Shown one piece after another: positions 12,276 through 21,682 of a stretch of 64,000 bases of DNA (positions are counted from its first letter, which is position 1; each line of letters opens with the position of its first letter). The DNA is taken from the NCBI GenBank assembly GCA_965224595.1, contig OZ245058.1, positions 2,356,001 through 2,420,000 on the forward strand, read 5' to 3'. The notes under the pieces were generated by a model. That model made no database searches. It saw nothing but the letters and a program-made list of their open reading frames with translations, and was not told the DNA's origin. Source of the DNA: Aliivibrio_A sp016764915 (GTDB lineage: Bacteria; Pseudomonadota; Gammaproteobacteria; Enterobacterales; Vibrionaceae). Made by a program: the position numbers and the translations under genes.

Positions 12276-13349
12276 CTACAGTTTTCTATTTAGCAAACCG
12301 ATAGAGATCAAAAAGAAAACCAAACTGGGCCCTAATGCACCAAAGATTGGATGTAAGTTATACACCAAACTCATCGGTCCAAATACTTCATTCGATATAT
12401 AAAACGTAAACCCAGCTATAACTCCAGAGAGAATTCGTGCCCCCATGGTCACACTTCTTAACGGACCAAATATAAACGAAAGTGCTAATAGCATCATCAC
12501 AGCAATTGAGAGCGGTTGCAGTGCTTTTCGCCAAAATGCCAACTCATATCTGTCGGCATCCTGCTCTGAGTCTTTCAAGTAAGTGACATAACTGTGTAAC
12601 CCACTGAGCGATAATTCTTCCGGTTTAACCGTCACCACAGCCAACTTCTCAGGTGTTAGTGTGGTCTGCCACTCTTTTCCATCCAATTTTTGTTCTGATA
12701 TTTTGATATCTCCATCCATAGCAGTAATCAAAACATCTTTCATCACCCAGCCTAATTTCTCATGATAAAGGGCTTTTTTTGAAAAAATATAATTCCTCAG
12801 GACATTATTATCATCAAACTCCCAAATACTGACTCCTAGCAGGCTGTTTTTACTCTCTACCCGGCTGATAAAGATATAATCATTGGCATCTTTTGCCCAT
12901 ACACCGGTTCTCACTGACATGATATTGCCACCAGAAGTAGAAAATGCTCTTAGCTCTCTTGCCATTTTCTGAGCTTCTGGCGCTCCCCACTGTCCTAGGG
13001 CCATCACCATTAACATGAGTGGTATCGCCGTTTTCAACACCGAAAAACCGATTTGTAACTTTGAAATACCAGCGGCTTGCATGACCACCAGTTCAGAGCT
13101 TGCAGCCAGCATACCTAACCCAATTAATGCACCTAATAGCGCTGCCATGGGAAAGAACATCTCAATATCACGTGGAATACTTAGCACCACAAAAAAGAGG
13201 GCCTGTACTAAATCATAAGTACCTTCACCAACTTTACGTAGCTGTTCTACATATTTAATAATTGCAGAGAGACCGACTAACGTCACAAGACACATAGCCG
13301 ACGTGGTAACAATAGTACGGCCAATGTACCAATCAATAATCTTAAACAT
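12276..13349 (-). CDS. lptG: LPS export permease LptG
   Basis: 357 residues, close to the usual ~360. Three N-terminal membrane helices (FKIIDWYIGRTIVTTSAMCL onward), a periplasmic beta-jellyroll domain (~residues 125-265) and three C-terminal helices give the YjgP/YjgQ permease plan. With LptF it forms the transmembrane core of the LptB2FG ABC exporter that extracts LPS from the inner membrane and passes it to LptC-LptA. LptB, LptC and LptA are encoded at 39-40.7 kb in this window. It starts 3 bp after the lptF stop (TAATAGATG), so the two are one operon. Confidence 0.95.
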   Translation of the reverse strand: MFKIIDWYIGRTIVTTSAMCLVTLVGLSAIIKYVEQLRKVGEGTYDLVQALFFVVLSIPRDIEMFFPMAALLGALIGLGMLAASSELVVMQAAGISKLQIGFSVLKTAIPLMLMVMALGQWGAPEAQKMARELRAFSTSGGNIMSVRTGVWAKDANDYIFISRVESKNSLLGVSIWEFDDNNVLRNYIFSKKALYHEKLGWVMKDVLITAMDGDIKISEQKLDGKEWQTTLTPEKLAVVTVKPEELSLSGLHSYVTYLKDSEQDADRYELAFWRKALQPLSIAVMMLLALSFIFGPLRSVTMGARILSGVIAGFTFYISNEVFGPMSLVYNLHPIFGALGPSLVFFLISIGLLNRKL

Positions 13350-13352
13350 CTA

Positions 13353-14453
13353 TTATGCCTTTCTCCGAAATCTATCTTTAAGGCGTCTTACCGGCAAACT
13401 GTCCATACTATTTAGCAGTATACCAGCAACCAACAACGAAATATTAATTGCCCACAATCCTATATAAGCGGGTAATGCACCATCTTCTACTGCTGATTTG
13501 GCGGCACTGATTGACAAGAAGTACGATAAATAGATAAACACCGCAGGTCCCAATTTTGCAAATCGACCTTGCCGAGGATTAACCACAGAAAGAGGCACTA
13601 CAATCATAGTTAATAAAGGGACACATAGGATCAGTGAGATCCGCCATTGCAGTTCTGCTTTTGCTTTTAAACTGGAGTCATGGAACAATTCCGCCGTTGA
13701 AATCGCATCCCAATCACGGCTCTTTTTCAATATTTCTCGCTGGCCAATCAAAGCTTGGTAGGTTTCAAAATCTGAGATCATATAATCCAAGCGGGTTGGA
13801 ATTCCTTCATAGCGATGACCATCAATTAAATCTAATACCTGTCTACCATCCTCAAGTTCTGAAATTTGTCCTCTTTTAGCAAAAATAATACTGGGTCTAA
13901 TCGCATCTCTAGGAAGAGGTTGAGCAATAAAAACATTCTGTAATTCTTTACCATCTCGACTGATGTCATCAATAAAAACTACGGCTTTTCCATCCGGTGA
14001 GGGTTGAAACTGCCCTTTTTGTAACAATTCCAAGCCAACATCAGCTTCAACCTTCTCCATCAATTGAGTGACTTTTTCTTGGCTCCAAGGCGCCAACCAT
14101 AAAGAGTTAAAAGCAGCAACTACACCGGTGATTAGAGCCAAATATAGAGCCGCTCGAATAAGGTATTTGTTCCCCATTCCAGTGGCATTCATGACCGTGA
14201 TCTCACTTTCGGCATATAGTCGTCCGAACGTTAACAAAATACCAATAAAGATACTTAAAGGCAGCATTAACAATCCCATTGAAGGCATGTTTAATCCTAC
14301 CAACGAGAGTATTAAACTACCGGGAATACTACCGTCTGACGCCGAAGCTAAGACCCGGATGAACTTCTGACTAATGAACACTAAAAAAAGAACAAAAAAG
14401 ACCGCAAATTGACTTTTAAGTGTCTCTCGGATCAGATATCTAACAATAATCAC
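13353..14453 (-). CDS. lptF: LPS export permease LptF
   Basis: 366 residues (E. coli LptF 366). Start MIIVRYLIRETLKSQFAVFF is typical for LptF, with three N-terminal helices, a periplasmic domain and three C-terminal helices ending VRRLKDRFRRKA. It is the partner of LptG in the LptB2FG transporter. The start codon is GTG. It is divergent from pepA, with a 190-bp intergenic region carrying both promoters, the arrangement conserved in E. coli and vibrios. Confidence 0.95.
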   Translation of the reverse strand: MIIVRYLIRETLKSQFAVFFVLFLVFISQKFIRVLASASDGSIPGSLILSLVGLNMPSMGLLMLPLSIFIGILLTFGRLYAESEITVMNATGMGNKYLIRAALYLALITGVVAAFNSLWLAPWSQEKVTQLMEKVEADVGLELLQKGQFQPSPDGKAVVFIDDISRDGKELQNVFIAQPLPRDAIRPSIIFAKRGQISELEDGRQVLDLIDGHRYEGIPTRLDYMISDFETYQALIGQREILKKSRDWDAISTAELFHDSSLKAKAELQWRISLILCVPLLTMIVVPLSVVNPRQGRFAKLGPAVFIYLSYFLSISAAKSAVEDGALPAYIGLWAINISLLVAGILLNSMDSLPVRRLKDRFRRKA

Positions 14454-14643
14454 GCTTATTCTACCTATACAAAACTTGTGTTTTTACTGGAATCACTATA
14501 GCTTTCGCATTAAACATTTATTTATTAATCTTTAACTAAGTATTAGTACGTTTAATTTGCACAAATCTAAAGAGTGATTCAGCAAGTTAGAACAGCATTA
14601 TCTAACATTTAGTTCTATTTGTCTTTAGGATGTAGGAGTTCGC

Positions 14644-16170
14644 ATGGAGTTCAGTGTAAAAAGTGGTAGCCCTGAGAAACAACGCAGTGCCTGTATTGTA
14701 GTTGGAGTCTTTGAACCACGTAGACTTTCTCCGATTGCAGAGCAGTTAGATAAAATTAGTGATGGCTATATTAGCTCTTTACTACGTCGCGGTGATCTGG
14801 AAGGAAAACCAGGACAAATGCTTCTACTGCATCAAGTACCTAATATTCTTTCTGAGCGTGTTCTTCTAGTCGGTTGTGGTAAAGAGCGAGAACTTGGCGA
14901 ACGTCAATATAAAGATATCATCAAAAAAACAATTAGTACGCTCAATGAAACAGGATCAATGGAAGCCGTCTGCTTTTTAACTGAATTGCACGTAAAGGGA
15001 CGCGATACTTATTGGAAAGTTCGTCAAGCCGTCGAATCAACAAAAGATGGCCTATACACATTTGACCAATTCAAAAGCAGCAAACCTGAAACCCGTCGTC
15101 CTCTACGTAAATTAGTCTTTAATGTACCAACACGACGTGAATTAAATTTAGGTGAAAAAGCCATCTCCCATGGTTTAGCTATCTCATCAGGAGTGAAAGC
15201 ATCGAAAGACCTAGGCAACATGCCACCTAATATTGCAAATCCTGCCTACTTAGCTTCTCAAGCGCGTCGTTTAGCAGATGATTTTGAAACAGTCAATACC
15301 AAAGTAATTGGCGAAGAAGAGATGAAGAAACTAGGTATGACTTCATATCTAGCCGTTGGCCAAGGTTCACACAATGAGTCTTTGATGTCGATAATGGAAT
15401 ATAAAGGCAATCCTAACCCTGATGCAAAACCGATTGTATTAGTAGGTAAAGGTTTAACTTTTGATTCTGGTGGTATATCTATCAAGCCATCTGAAGCCAT
15501 GGATGAAATGAAATATGACATGTGTGGTGCAGCATCAGTATTTGGAGTAATGAAAGCCTTAGCTCAATTAAACTTACCCATCAATGTAGTTGGTATATTA
15601 GCAGGTTGTGAAAATATGCCCGGTAGCAATGCTTATCGTCCTGGTGATATTTTAACGACCATGTCAGGAAAGACGGTTGAAGTATTAAATACGGACGCGG
15701 AAGGACGTTTAGTTCTTTGTGACGCACTGACTTATGTCGAGCGTTATGAACCAGAATGTGTCATTGATGTTGCCACTTTAACAGGCGCTTGTGTGGTTGC
15801 CCTTGGACACCATATCAGTGGTCTAATTGCTAACCATAATCCGTTGGCACATGAACTGATCAATGCATCAGAACAAGCGGGTGATCGCGCCTGGCGCCTG
15901 CCGATGAGTAGCGAATACCACGAACAATTAGAAAGCCCGTTTGCTGACATGGCCAATATTGGCGGCCGTACTGGTGGCACAATCACAGCAGGTTGCTTCC
16001 TGTCTAACTTTACCAAAAAGTACAATTGGGCCCATCTTGACATTGCAGGTACAGCATGGAAGTCTGGCGCAAACAAAGGGTCAACAGGCCGTCCTGTCTC
16101 TTTGTTAGTTCAATTCTTACTCAATCGTGCAGGTCAAGAGAATAACGAATCAAAAACTTCTCAAAAATAA
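14644..16170 (+). CDS. pepA: Leucyl aminopeptidase PepA (M17)
   Basis: 508 residues (E. coli 503). An N-terminal macro-like domain is followed by the M17 catalytic domain. The two-metal site is in VGKGLTFDSGGISIKP (~residues 266-281) and the family signature NTDAEGRL (~349-356). It removes N-terminal residues from peptides in the cytoplasm. In E. coli the hexamer also binds DNA for Xer recombination at cer and for carAB repression, which is of interest given the nearby pyrBI and arginine genes. A strong ribosome site (TAGGAG) precedes the ATG. It is followed by its own terminator. Confidence 0.97.
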   Translation: MEFSVKSGSPEKQRSACIVVGVFEPRRLSPIAEQLDKISDGYISSLLRRGDLEGKPGQMLLLHQVPNILSERVLLVGCGKERELGERQYKDIIKKTISTLNETGSMEAVCFLTELHVKGRDTYWKVRQAVESTKDGLYTFDQFKSSKPETRRPLRKLVFNVPTRRELNLGEKAISHGLAISSGVKASKDLGNMPPNIANPAYLASQARRLADDFETVNTKVIGEEEMKKLGMTSYLAVGQGSHNESLMSIMEYKGNPNPDAKPIVLVGKGLTFDSGGISIKPSEAMDEMKYDMCGAASVFGVMKALAQLNLPINVVGILAGCENMPGSNAYRPGDILTTMSGKTVEVLNTDAEGRLVLCDALTYVERYEPECVIDVATLTGACVVALGHHISGLIANHNPLAHELINASEQAGDRAWRLPMSSEYHEQLESPFADMANIGGRTGGTITAGCFLSNFTKKYNWAHLDIAGTAWKSGANKGSTGRPVSLLVQFLLNRAGQENNESKTSQK

Positions 16171-16188
16171 TCTTTTACATTAAGATTT

Positions 16189-16212
16189 AAGGGCCTAATG
16201 GCCCTTTTTTAT
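16189..16212 (+). terminator. pepA terminator
   Basis: A 7-bp stem AAGGGCC/GGCCCTT with TAAT loop, followed by a T-run. It ends about 20 bp after the pepA stop and separates it from holC. Confidence 0.85.
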
Positions 16213-16240
16213 TATCTACTATTGCGGTGTAATTCGAATA

Positions 16241-16696
16241 ATGAGCCATGGTACCTTCTACATCATCAGTGAAGATGCTCCAGAGAACTCCAAATCTGGT
16301 TTGCTGCGTTTTATCTCTAATTTGGTGATATCACACTATCAACAAGGAAAAAAAATTTTCATCTTAGCTGACTGCCGTGCTCAAGCTGAAAAAATAGATG
16401 AGCTCCTTTGGCAATTGAACCCCAATAACTTCATCCCCCATAACCTCGTTGGTGAAGGCGCACGTACAGGTTCTATTGTCGAAATTGGCTGGGGGGATTT
16501 ACACTATAGCGGTCATAGAAATTTATTGATTAATCTGGCTCAAAACGCGCCAGCCTTTGCGGTTAGCTTCTCGCAAATGATAGACTTCGTACCATGTGAA
16601 GAAAAAAGCAAACAACAAGCTCGAGAAAGGTATAAAATGTACCGACAAGCGGGAATAGTGTTGAATACTGTCGATATCAGTACACTCACTCATTAA
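16241..16696 (+). CDS. holC: DNA polymerase III chi subunit
   Basis: 151 residues (E. coli 147). The Rossmann-like chi fold is recognisable: GTFYIISEDA start, FISNLVISHYQQGKKIFILA, a WQLNPNNFIPHNL stretch corresponding to the conserved W-F-PH motif, and IVEIGWGD. Chi with psi links the clamp loader to SSB at the replication fork. Position between pepA and valS is conserved across gammaproteobacteria. The ribosome site before the ATG is weak. Confidence 0.93.
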   Translation: MSHGTFYIISEDAPENSKSGLLRFISNLVISHYQQGKKIFILADCRAQAEKIDELLWQLNPNNFIPHNLVGEGARTGSIVEIGWGDLHYSGHRNLLINLAQNAPAFAVSFSQMIDFVPCEEKSKQQARERYKMYRQAGIVLNTVDISTLTH

Positions 16697-16740
16697 TGTT
16701 TAAACTTCAATATAAGTAAAATAACAGCGTACGTCAGTAA

Positions 16741-16779
16741 CCATAACTAACTCACCTTTTAAAGGTGAGTTAGTTATGG
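16741..16779. repeat. 39-bp perfect palindrome between holC and valS
   Basis: Two perfect 19-bp arms around a single central T. Arms begin CCATAACTAACTCACC and end GGTGAGTTAGTTATGG. No T-run follows on either strand, so it is not a canonical intrinsic terminator, although an RNA hairpin would be very stable. It sits 46 bp before the valS start and could stop or process transcripts or act in the valS leader. Confidence 0.8.
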
Positions 16780-16825
16780 TGCTTGGCATCATACCCATTA
16801 ATAAATTAATTCGACCAAGAGCCCT

Positions 16826-19687
16826 ATGGAAAAGACATATAACCCACAATCAATAGAACAAGCTCTGTATCAGACTTGGGAAGAAAAAGGCTATTTTAAG
16901 CCTCATGGCGACACATCAAAAGAAGCTTACAGCATCATGATCCCGCCACCAAACGTCACTGGTAGTCTACACATGGGTCATGCTTTCCAAGATACCATTA
17001 TGGATACACTGATCCGCGCTGAACGTATGAAAGGGAAAAATACGCTTTGGCAAGTGGGTACCGATCACGCAGGCATTGCGACTCAAATGGTTGTTGAGCG
17101 CAAAATTGCAGCAGAAGAAGGCAAAACAAAACACGACTATGGACGTGAAGCCTTCATTGATAAAATTTGGGATTGGAAAGCTGAATCAGGTGGCACAATC
17201 ACCAAACAGCTTCGCAGACTGGGTGCTTCTGTCGATTGGGATCGTGAACGATTCACTATGGATGATGGTCTATCTGCAGCCACTCAAGAGGTATTCGTTC
17301 GCTTGTTTGAGGAAGACCTGATCTACCGCGGCAAACGTTTGGTTAACTGGGACCCAAAACTGCACACTGCAATTTCTGATCTTGAAGTTGAAAACAAAGA
17401 TAAAAAAGGTTTCATGTGGCACTTCCGCTATCCATTAGAAAATGGTGTTAAAACCGCTGATGGTAAAGATTACATCGTGGTTGCGACTACTCGCCCAGAA
17501 ACCATGCTTGGTGATACAGGCGTTGCCGTAAACCCAGAAGATCCCCGTTATAAAGATCTTATCGGTCAACAGATCAAACTGCCTATTGTTGGCCGTTTAA
17601 TTCCTATTGTCGGCGATGAACACGCAGACATGGAAAAAGGCACAGGTTGTGTAAAAATCACGCCAGCTCATGACTTTAATGATTATGAAGTAGGTAAACG
17701 TCATAGCCTTCCTATGATCAACATCCTAACCTTCAATGGTGACATCCGTGATGTTGCTGAGATTTTCAGCACCAACGGTGAAGAGAGTGATGCTTACAAT
17801 GCTGAACTACCTAAAAAATACCATGGCATGGAGCGTTTCGCCGCTCGTCGTGCAGTCGTTGCCGAATTTGATGAGTTAGGTCTGCTTGAAGAGATCAAAG
17901 ATCACGACTTAACGGTTCCTTATGGTGACCGTGGTGGCGTCGTTATTGAACCAATGCTGACTGATCAATGGTATGTACGTACCGCTCCCCTTGCAGCTCC
18001 AGCCGTTAAAGCCGTTGAAGATGGTCAAATACAGTTCGTTCCGAAGCAGTATGAAAACATGTACTTTTCTTGGATGCGTGACGTGCAAGATTGGTGTATA
18101 TCACGTCAACTTTGGTGGGGCCACAGAATTCCAGCCTGGTATGACAATGAAGGCAAAGTATACGTTGGTCGCACAGAGGAAGAAGTTCGTGAGAAACACA
18201 ACCTTGCTCCTGTCGTTATGCTTCGCCAAGATGAGGATGTGCTTGATACGTGGTTCTCTTCTGCACTTTGGACATTCGGTACGCAAGGCTGGCCTGAAGA
18301 TACCGACGCACTGAAAACATTCCACCCATCAGAAGTACTCGTATCAGGCTTTGATATTATCTTCTTCTGGGTTGCTCGTATGATCATGATGACCATGCAC
18401 TTTGTAAAAGACGAAGACGGCAAACCACAAGTTCCTTTCAAAACCGTTTACATGACGGGGCTTATCCGTGATGAAAACGGTGACAAGATGTCTAAATCTA
18501 AAGGCAATGTGCTTGATCCTATCGACATGATCGATGGCATCGGCCTTGAAGAGCTTGTTGAAAAACGTTGTGGCAACATGATGCAACCTAAACTTGCCGC
18601 TAAAATCGAGAAAGCGACGCGTAAAACGTTTGATGGCGGTATAGAACCATACGGTACGGATGCCCTGCGCTTTACTCTTGCAGCAATGGCATCAACAGGG
18701 CGTGATATCAATTGGGATATGAAGCGTCTTGAAGGTTACCGTAACTTCTGTAACAAACTTTGGAACGCCAGCCGTTACGTATTGATGAACACAGAAGAGC
18801 ACGACTGTGGTATGACTGCAAATGCAGAGCTTGAATTCTCATTAGCAGACAAGTGGATTGAATCTCAGTTTGAAGTGGCTGCCAAAGAGTTTAATGCTCA
18901 TCTAGACAACTACCGTTTAGATATGGCTGCGAACACGCTGTATGAGTTCATCTGGAACCAATTCTGTGACTGGTACCTAGAGCTGACAAAACCTGTTCTT
19001 AGTAAAGGAACTGCAGCTCAACAACGTGCCACTCGCCATACGTTGATTACGGTTCTTGAAAAGACACTGCGTCTTGCTCACCCTGTACTCCCTTACATTA
19101 CAGAGTCCATCTGGCAAAACGTTAAACCGTTAATTGAAGGTGTTGAAGGTGAAACCATTATGACTCAAGCACTTCCTCAGTTTAATGAGGAACACTTCAA
19201 CCCTGAAGTTGTTGCTGATCTTGAGTGGGTTAAAGGCTTCATTACAAGTATTCGTAACTTGCGCGCTGAATACGACATTGCACCGAGCAAAGGTCTGAGC
19301 GTGATGGTTAAGGTTGCTGATGAAAAAGACATAGCACGTATTCAAGCCAATGAGATTGTACTCACCTCTCTTGCAAGATTGGATAGTATTAAAGTGTTAA
19401 GTGATGATGAAAAGACTCCTGCATGTGCAACATCACTGGTTGGCAAATCTGAGCTGATGATCCCAATGGCGGGTCTTATCAATAAAGATGCAGAGCTTAC
19501 TCGCTTAAACAAAGAGTCTATAAAAACTCAAGGCGAGATTAAACGCATAGAAGGAAAGCTGGCTAACGAAGGTTTTGTTGCAAAAGCGCCTGAAGTCGTT
19601 ATCGCTAAAGAGCGTGAGAAATTAGATGGCTATAAAGAGACACTCGTTAAACTAGAAGCACAAAAAGCAACAATTACTGCTCTTTAA
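16826..19687 (+). CDS. valS: Valyl-tRNA synthetase
   Basis: 953 residues (E. coli 951), a class Ia synthetase charging tRNA-Val. The HIGH-type motif PPPNVTGSLHMGH is near residues 39-51, the CP1 editing domain follows (for example VATTRPETMLGDTGVAV), and the KMSKS motif is at 554-558. The anticodon-binding domain includes FCDWYLE, and a C-terminal coiled coil covers about 885-953. The start MEKTYNPQSIEQALYQTWEE matches the family. It is followed by a strong terminator. Confidence 0.98.
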   Translation: MEKTYNPQSIEQALYQTWEEKGYFKPHGDTSKEAYSIMIPPPNVTGSLHMGHAFQDTIMDTLIRAERMKGKNTLWQVGTDHAGIATQMVVERKIAAEEGKTKHDYGREAFIDKIWDWKAESGGTITKQLRRLGASVDWDRERFTMDDGLSAATQEVFVRLFEEDLIYRGKRLVNWDPKLHTAISDLEVENKDKKGFMWHFRYPLENGVKTADGKDYIVVATTRPETMLGDTGVAVNPEDPRYKDLIGQQIKLPIVGRLIPIVGDEHADMEKGTGCVKITPAHDFNDYEVGKRHSLPMINILTFNGDIRDVAEIFSTNGEESDAYNAELPKKYHGMERFAARRAVVAEFDELGLLEEIKDHDLTVPYGDRGGVVIEPMLTDQWYVRTAPLAAPAVKAVEDGQIQFVPKQYENMYFSWMRDVQDWCISRQLWWGHRIPAWYDNEGKVYVGRTEEEVREKHNLAPVVMLRQDEDVLDTWFSSALWTFGTQGWPEDTDALKTFHPSEVLVSGFDIIFFWVARMIMMTMHFVKDEDGKPQVPFKTVYMTGLIRDENGDKMSKSKGNVLDPIDMIDGIGLEELVEKRCGNMMQPKLAAKIEKATRKTFDGGIEPYGTDALRFTLAAMASTGRDINWDMKRLEGYRNFCNKLWNASRYVLMNTEEHDCGMTANAELEFSLADKWIESQFEVAAKEFNAHLDNYRLDMAANTLYEFIWNQFCDWYLELTKPVLSKGTAAQQRATRHTLITVLEKTLRLAHPVLPYITESIWQNVKPLIEGVEGETIMTQALPQFNEEHFNPEVVADLEWVKGFITSIRNLRAEYDIAPSKGLSVMVKVADEKDIARIQANEIVLTSLARLDSIKVLSDDEKTPACATSLVGKSELMIPMAGLINKDAELTRLNKESIKTQGEIKRIEGKLANEGFVAKAPEVVIAKEREKLDGYKETLVKLEAQKATITAL

Positions 19688-19708
19688 AGACTCCTAGCAA
19701 AAAAACAG

Positions 19709-19739
19709 AAGGCTGATCTAATAGGATCAGCCTTTTTTA
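19709..19739. terminator. valS terminator
   Basis: A 10-bp stem AAGGCTGATC/GATCAGCCTT with a six-base loop and six T's on the plus strand. On the minus strand it could also end the facing sugar-binding-domain gene. Confidence 0.88.
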
Positions 19740-19821
19740 TCTCTCTTCATATGATCAACCTATGAACAACACGCTCAGATTTTCGACATCCCGCCATTCA
19801 TTGCCATAGGGTTTTCTGCTC

Positions 19822-20595
19822 CTAGTAGTAAAACGACTCTTCGGTTTGACCTTCTACGATTTTATAAGGGATCAGCATCACTTGTCCTTCAAGCTCGATT
19901 TCAATCTTATAGATATCATTTTCATCTTGCCTCTCTTCACTCCAGAACCTTGGAGCATCAACTTGAAATAACGCAGTGACTCTATCCGCTCTCACATCAA
20001 TCGGTATTGAATAACTCATACCATCGAATTTAACCTTGGCAGCGATCATACCCACCACTAAAGTATCGAAATAGATAGCAATTTTAACTTCACCACTACC
20101 ATGCTGGATAATAGGTATCGCAGTGGCACTCTTTAACCTTAGATGCCTGATACCTCGTAGTCCCAGATCGCCAAAAATACCCATCGGTCTATTAGCAATA
20201 GAGTATTTTGCTCTCTCATCGTCAAGCAACCAATCATCATCTTGTTCTAAAAATAGAATCTCAATACGATTAAAACCAACATGGAGATGTGCCTTTATCT
20301 CTTTTTGATAGGTTACCTCACTATCAAAACAATCCAATACCGCATTACCATTGATTCTCACTTCAGCGTAGTGTGAGACCCCTTTTAATACAATGTCGAT
20401 AGCCGCATATGCAAACATCGCTTCTGAGACGTCAAAGTCGTGCATTAAATGCCACTCTTGAGCCGCTATTTCGTTCTCAGTCAGTTCCATAGGTAAAATC
20501 GTGCTTATGGCGGCCGGAAAGGTCAGATCTCCTTGAGGTAGTGTTAAGTCTGTTAGCGGGGAGAGTTGCCATATACCGGATAAAGCAGTTAACAT
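19822..20595 (-). CDS. Stand-alone beta-mannosidase/GH2-type sugar-binding domain protein
   Basis: 257 residues, without signal peptide or membrane segment. The N-terminal part (MLTALSGIWQLSPL...WHLMHDFDV...ADIVLKGVSHYAEVRINGNAV-like spacing) resembles the galactose-binding jellyroll domain at the start of glycoside hydrolase family 2 beta-mannosidases. NRIEILFLEQ, then DWLLDDERAKYSIANRPMGI, follows the same order. The GH2 catalytic TIM barrel is absent and the protein ends after a second beta-rich domain. It is probably a cytosolic carbohydrate-binding or vestigial protein; no enzymatic role can be assigned. It lies between convergent valS and rraB, the latter transcribed in the same direction but with its own terminator. 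Confidence 0.7.
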   Translation of the reverse strand: MLTALSGIWQLSPLTDLTLPQGDLTFPAAISTILPMELTENEIAAQEWHLMHDFDVSEAMFAYAAIDIVLKGVSHYAEVRINGNAVLDCFDSEVTYQKEIKAHLHVGFNRIEILFLEQDDDWLLDDERAKYSIANRPMGIFGDLGLRGIRHLRLKSATAIPIIQHGSGEVKIAIYFDTLVVGMIAAKVKFDGMSYSIPIDVRADRVTALFQVDAPRFWSEERQDENDIYKIEIELEGQVMLIPYKIVEGQTEESFYY

Positions 20596-20664
20596 GCCGT
20601 GCCTTTTATTGAGCTAGATCAATTTTACTGCTGATTCTACAAGCTTTCTCCATTTACACAAGAC

Positions 20665-20698
20665 AAAAAAAAGCGGTCGATGGCAACATCAACCGCTT
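20665..20698 (-). terminator. rraB terminator
   Basis: A 12-bp stem (AAGCGGTTGATG with CATCGACCGCTT on the minus strand, one G-U pair), TTGC loop, then eight T's. It lies 22 bp past the rraB stop. Confidence 0.88.
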
Positions 20699-20720
20699 AA
20701 AATTCAATGCAATTTAAGCA

Positions 20721-21143
20721 TTAGTCTTCATTTTCTTCATCATCTTCATCTGGCTGATCACCTTCAAAATAGGTACCCCAACCATCATAATCAATCTCAA
20801 ATTTTTCAGCTAATGCCACTAACTTCACTACTTGCGCATCAATGAGTTCAGGATCTAAGGCTGATTCCATCACAGCATCGAAACACATCACTTTACCGCC
20901 ACCTTCAACTTCTAGCTCTTCAGCTTCTAATACTTCAAAGCCTAATTTAAAAGCTTCGACTGCGGCATTTTCTAACACAGAGAAGTTTTCTGCTGATAGG
21001 TGATGCTCTATCGAATACAGCGAATCGGGATCACTACCATCTTCTAGTAAAATTTCAATAATTTCACGAGTCTCTTCTTTTTGCTCTTCAATCAGCTCTG
21101 CATAAGTGATGAACTCTTCTTCAGGCATTGATTCATTAGACAT
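20721..21143 (-). CDS. rraB: Ribonuclease E inhibitor RraB
   Basis: 140 residues (E. coli RraB 138), strongly acidic, ending in an Asp/Glu-rich tail (DQPDEDDEENED). The conserved core ETREIIEILLEDGSDPDSLY, then DGWGTYFEG, marks the RraB/DUF1260 family. It binds the C-terminal scaffold of RNase E and changes degradosome composition and mRNA decay. The start has a GGAG site. A perfect FNR-type palindrome lies about 90 bp upstream. Confidence 0.93.
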   Translation of the reverse strand: MSNESMPEEEFITYAELIEEQKEETREIIEILLEDGSDPDSLYSIEHHLSAENFSVLENAAVEAFKLGFEVLEAEELEVEGGGKVMCFDAVMESALDPELIDAQVVKLVALAEKFEIDYDGWGTYFEGDQPDEDDEENED

Positions 21144-21682
21144 GGGTGCTCCACTGTTTCGACATTAATTGGAATAACGATGCGCAATATCGCATGGATT
21201 AGTTGAAATTACTATCAGTCAAAACCGTAAATTGATAAATATCAAGTATGTGTTCGATATTACGTTTTTACATCTCAAATAATCTAAAAAAATTATATGA
21301 ATAAAATTCCATATTTCTCAAAATACTTACCCTTCACTTTCCCATAACCCTGCAAAATTATCGCATAACCACTGTTTATTTTTCCTGCTCATACGTAAAT
21401 TCATAGATATAACTGAGTTAATTAACAATAAATTTATGCCAACCGCATAAAAAAAATATTCATTAAAATGAATAAACGGCATAGACAAGCATATTTATCT
21501 CATTAATACCCAGATCTTGGTGGCAATGAATAATTACAAACTATGTAACAAACTGAAAAGCGTGAAGTTCACCATAGTTATGATTAATTTCTCGGTATAA
21601 ACTTTTTGTGAAATTACACTTTAACGACATAAGATTTATCGCCAAACGATCATTTAAAAATTGTTGGCAGAAGGAGAGAATT
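21144..21682. other. Divergent regulatory region between rraB and yfcC
   Basis: 540 bp with no supported gene. It is AT-rich and contains an FNR-type palindrome (21232-21245), an 18-bp palindrome TATTCATTAAAATGAATA around 21458-21475, and an ARG-box-like sequence TGAATAATTACAAA at 21527. It presumably carries the promoters of rraB and of the yfcC transporter gene. Confidence 0.55.
21232..21245. promoter_or_regulatory. Candidate FNR binding site
   Basis: TTGATAAATATCAA is an exact match to the FNR/CRP-family consensus TTGAT-N4-ATCAA. It lies 89 bp before rraB and 437 bp before yfcC. Anaerobic induction of arginine deiminase genes by FNR/ANR is known in other bacteria, but which gene this site serves cannot be told. 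Confidence 0.6.
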
